This document shows positions 60,850 through 64,000 of a stretch of 64,000 nucleotides of DNA, piece after piece (the first letter of the stretch is position 1; every line of letters begins with the position of its first letter). The notes below the pieces were generated by a model. The model was not told the origin of the DNA. It did not search any database and saw only the letters and a program-made list of their open reading frames with translations. This stretch comes from Agrostemma githago (lineage: Eukaryota; Streptophyta; Magnoliopsida; Caryophyllales; Caryophyllaceae), in the NCBI GenBank assembly GCA_958450325.1, contig OY288243.1, positions 25,574,844 through 25,638,843 of the forward strand, read 5' to 3'. Position numbers and translations under genes: made by a program.

Positions 60850-61965
60850 GCAACCATATACTAAATTTGGTATCGATTCCATTCGATACAAAATATCGCA
60901 TTTATCTCTCAAATGTCGTGCGAAATAAAAACAAAAACAAGTGAAAAATATGTAACTTTTATATTACTCATAAATTCCAAAAATTATATATATCCAACAT
61001 CGACTAAAATTAAATTAATATAAATAAGTGCAAAACTGCAAACGATCTTTTGGCAACCTAAAAAAATTACTATGTCTTCGGCCACCAAAGAAAAGCTTCA
61101 TTCTACCCATGTATTCGGTATTATATTATAAAGTAATCACGCCTAAAAACACCTCCGGCTGTTTCCGCGCCTAAAGTGCATCTCGTGTTGAATCAAAAGG
61201 CGGCCAACCGGCAACATAATAAGGAAGACCTGCATTCCTGTTGCATTATTCAGAATGTACCGTCCTTGATATTTGGTTATAGTGCAGCCCAAAACTGATC
61301 TCAATGCAACAAGTCGCCTTGCTTTCTCTCCCGAGTTCCAGTCTAAATAATTAAGCCTTGCATCAATACTAGAACAGTGGCCTGCAAATAATAGACGCAC
61401 CCTGCGCTACGTAGCAATATGCAGCTGAAACACGAATGAAACAACAACAAAGAAACACCAAGCATAGCATATATAGTCCTCTAAACAATCTTCGAATGTC
61501 AGGAAAGAAAGGATCAATTAGAAAGCGAACGAGAGTAGTTAGCAATGAACTTGACCGCAGCGATTTATAGCCCGAAATGGAGATGGATACGCTTGAGCAT
61601 TCACCATAAAGATTACAACAGGTGCAGCCATTTTGCATAACATTGAGAACAAGATCATAAAACATAACAAAAAACATGTGATCCCTTAATCAATGACGAT
61701 GCTAAATGCAATATTCATAAAACAAAACAGAGGAAAGACTGAAAATCGACATGACTGACCATTATGTCCTAATCGAATCAGATTCCCACCAAATGAGCAA
61801 CCATCATAAGTGCATAAAAAGTCCTTGGCGCCTGCAAGGTATCTTAAAAAGAACATACCTATCCAGAAATTCACTGCTGATGACACAAAGGACGAAGTCA
61901 ACTAGTACAATCAATAATGATCAGTATTCATCTCCATTCAGACTCAAACTAGTCAGGAAACTGCT
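60850..61965. other. Unassigned sequence
   Basis: Mixed AT-rich sequence. Minus-strand open frames at 61143-61400 and 61369-61677 show no family motif, though TATTTGCAG|GCCACTG near 61385 resembles a splice acceptor. It could hold a scrap of a host gene on the minus strand. I cannot support a call. Confidence 0.35.
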
Positions 61966-62165
61966 ACACTAGAGCGAATCCAAGAGAAGATTGCAGCTAC
62001 CGCACCCACGCCTGATTTGATAAATGAAGAATGTCGACTTAATGTAAAGGTTGCTTAGCTTACTGTTTCACGAAATGCTTTTCTGCAGCAAAAGGCAAAA
62101 GTTCAGTGGTCTATTGAGGGGGATGCTAACACTCAACATCTATGTTTCTTTGATTCTTCTGTTTT
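61966..62165 (+). pseudogene. Relic of a LINE ORF2
   Basis: The reading LQQKAKVQWSIEGDANTQHL (about 62090-62150) matches the conserved linker between endonuclease and RT of plant L1, which in LINE 2 reads LSQKAKAQWLNEGDDNTSYF near 58410. Upstream, LERIQEKIAATAPTPD fits the preceding coiled segment. There is a stop between the two. A fragment only. Confidence 0.65.
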
Positions 62166-62449
62166 GGCAATTACTGAATAATTTCTGTTTACAATCTAAT
62201 AAAATTCTGTAGCAAACCTAAAAATGCAACAAACCCCATAAATCCAATCAACTTCAATTAACTACAACAACAACACTAACCAATCATCTAATCAGCAAAC
62301 CCTAAATTAATAAAAACGTACCAATCTCCCAGATCATACAAACAAAAACAAAAATCAAATCAAAACAAAAATATTCAGATTCGTGAATCAGGAGACGCAC
62401 CAGCAGTGACGACCCAACTGGTCCACGAATGACGCTACCGCGCACAACC
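62166..62449. other. A/C-rich spacer
   Basis: CAA- and AAAC-rich. On the minus strand it looks like a T-rich plant leader or first intron (GGGTTTGCTGATTAGATG). No exon is recognised. Confidence 0.35.
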
Positions 62450-64000
62450 TAGCGAATTGAGGTTTTCGTATTCGAGAAACAAAATTTGAGCGATGGTGTG
62501 GACATGACATAGGTCCACCCCGAAGCGGCCACGCGCGGGTTTGGGGGGCGAAATGTTTCTCATGTGAGATGGATCTCGAGTTGAAATTTAAGTCGAATTA
62601 GGAGTCCCCACCAAACTTTGTGGGAGTTCTGGCCCATTCGAACCCACTATATATCGTCGTGGGCCGTGCACAAAGTACGACCCATTTCGATTTCAGAGTT
62701 TATGGGGTTCGTCCCTTTGCATTGCGATACCGACACCGTCATTATCGGTTATCGTGTATTGAATGACTCTCGTGCGCCAACTATTTCGGGCATCCAGAAA
62801 CCGAGGTTCTGAGTAAGGGGTGAGGGTACGTGTTGGGAAGCCCACGAAGGGCACCCAACCCCGCTCGCACTTAGAGGCCTCTACTAAGACGTCGTTCGAG
62901 TTTGTAATACGTGTGCTAGTAATCCTGTAAAATGTTATGCAAACAACGTTTTACAAGATATAAATATCGAATGGGTTGCTACGTCATTTTAATGCATCTC
63001 GGTTCACGTCCAAGTGATTTATCATGCGATGTTCATTTATAAACCGTAAAACGTAAATAAATAGAAGCAAAACAAAATAAATTGGTTACAAGTTACACGG
63101 GCGGAAATACAACCCGGTCAAAAGAAAATAACGAGCAAAGTCAAAATAATGATATGATAACGGTAATAATAATATGAATAGTGGATGATTATAAAAAAAC
63201 AATGCATGGTTTTAGAAGAAATTTAGGCACGTGATAGTCTTTACACGCGTCGACCGAGGTCGTAAAATATTTGTCGAGGCTAGAATGATATTTATGAAAT
63301 CGCATTTTTACACGTAATGGACCACTCGACCGAGTCATATGTGGGACTCAGTCGAGTGACCTCATACAGACCAGTCTGCCTCATTTTTTGGGGTGTCACT
63401 CGATCGAGTAGACTATGGCACTCGATCGAGTGCCCCCTGTTTGAGCTGCTGCTCAATTTCGTAAAGGGCTATTACGAAATCTATAATTGTTTTAAAATCG
63501 ATACTTGACCGAGTCGAATATAAATATGACATAATTTATAATCTGCTCGGTTTTCGGTACTCATAATACGTATTTTATAATTACGAGACCGTTATCAAAA
63601 ATTTTGAAAAATGTGTAGTAAAATTATTTTGAATCGGATTAGGACGAAATTAATTCCCTCTGCATTATGACATCATTAATAATCCTTTCGGATTATGCGA
63701 TGCTCGATTTAGCGTCAACGGGTTTCGTACCAATCTTTGAAAATGATATCGGGCGCGTTCAACTACGTACTTACAACGATTTCGTTATGCCCTTGAGTAC
63801 TTAGGGCGATGCTCCTCGAAAGGGCGTCACCACTGTAGCGACTCGTAAAGGGGTTAAACGGACTTGGAGCGGTAGTCGTAATTAAACGCGTTCAATCCGG
63901 GAATGATTTATAAATTAATATGTACGCGGTATTTATTTAATTATGACGATAAATAAATAAACGATAGTAAAAATGTTAGTGTACAAAAATTAAAGTGGTT
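62450..64000 (-). repeat. Partial Tat-type LTR-like sequence, cut by the window edge
   Basis: The minus strand over about 62740-62890 matches the Tat LTR at 44440-44600 in order: TAGTAGAGGCC, then GCGGG, GGCTTCCCAA(C/T)ACGTACC and CTCACCCCTTACTCAGAA, then CGGTTTCTGGATG(T/C)CCGAAA. The rest is less similar, so it is a different subfamily. Left of it GGTGGGGACTCC (minus) may be a changed primer-site region. Confidence 0.5.
63319..63442. repeat. Cluster of ACTCGATCGAGT-type palindromes
   Basis: Five near-palindromic motifs (CACTCGACCGAGTCA, ACTCAGTCGAGTGA, CACTCGATCGAGTAG, CACTCGATCGAGTGCC and similar) lie within about 125 bp of the Tat-type LTR. Confidence 0.7.

Noticed and set aside
61143..61677. 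Possible host gene exons on the minus strand
   Set aside because: No recognisable domain; a single acceptor-like site is not enough.

Overview
This is nuclear plant DNA, almost entirely layers of transposable elements. The evidence is Ty3/gypsy Tat-lineage pol, plant L1 LINEs, non-coding LTR elements with long LTRs, CACTA, hAT and Stowaway elements, and a plant mobile domain (PMD) gene with short plant-type introns. No host gene could be identified. The host is a dicot-like angiosperm. Caryophyllales is only a guess, from the style of the repeats and the ACTCGATCGAGT motifs near the right end.

Layout. (1) 1-4810 is part of a minus-strand non-coding LTR retrotransposon (LARD-like) with its tRNA-iMet primer site and 5' LTR. 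(2) 4811-7944, 32134-36498 and 40038-about 44700 are pieces of ONE older plus-strand Tat-lineage element. In order they hold the RNase H-integrase end of pol, a 3' tandem repeat, two antisense spliced accessory genes (a DUF7745-like gene B and a PMD gene A), a second tandem-repeat block, a polypurine tract, and an LTR followed by a primer site. (3) 7945-32128 is a LARD-like element in LTR-internal-LTR-internal-LTR form, flanked by one 5-bp duplication (CTTAT), which splits gene B. (4) 36504-40032 is a solo LTR of the same family (duplication GAAAC) inserted at an intron/exon border of gene A.

The tandem LARD is itself a host for insertions. A deleted chromovirus-type element (ACTGC) sits in LTR1, a solo LTR (CTTTA) and a CACTA element (TAA) sit in the left internal domain, and the right internal domain keeps the empty sites. 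The CACTA element carries about 90 bp of 5S-rRNA-like sequence.

(5) 42844-45700 is a Tat LTR joined to an inverted copy of Tat U3 plus 3' UTR. (6) 45817-48231 has a foldback element and a Stowaway MITE. (7) 48690-54168 is a long (AAT)n microsatellite split by a 5'-truncated L1 LINE. (8) 54498-55911 has an inverted-repeat element and a palindrome-rich CACTA-like relic. (9) 56240-60849 is a second L1 LINE, followed by low-annotation sequence, a LINE scrap, and a partial Tat-type LTR running off the right edge.

All protein-coding pieces belong to mobile elements and all but one carry stops or frameshifts. The exception is the 5'-truncated ORF1 of the first LINE, whose remaining frame is open. 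Coordinates of insertions come from reading target-site duplications and empty sites by eye. Family names rest on motif recognition without database search.
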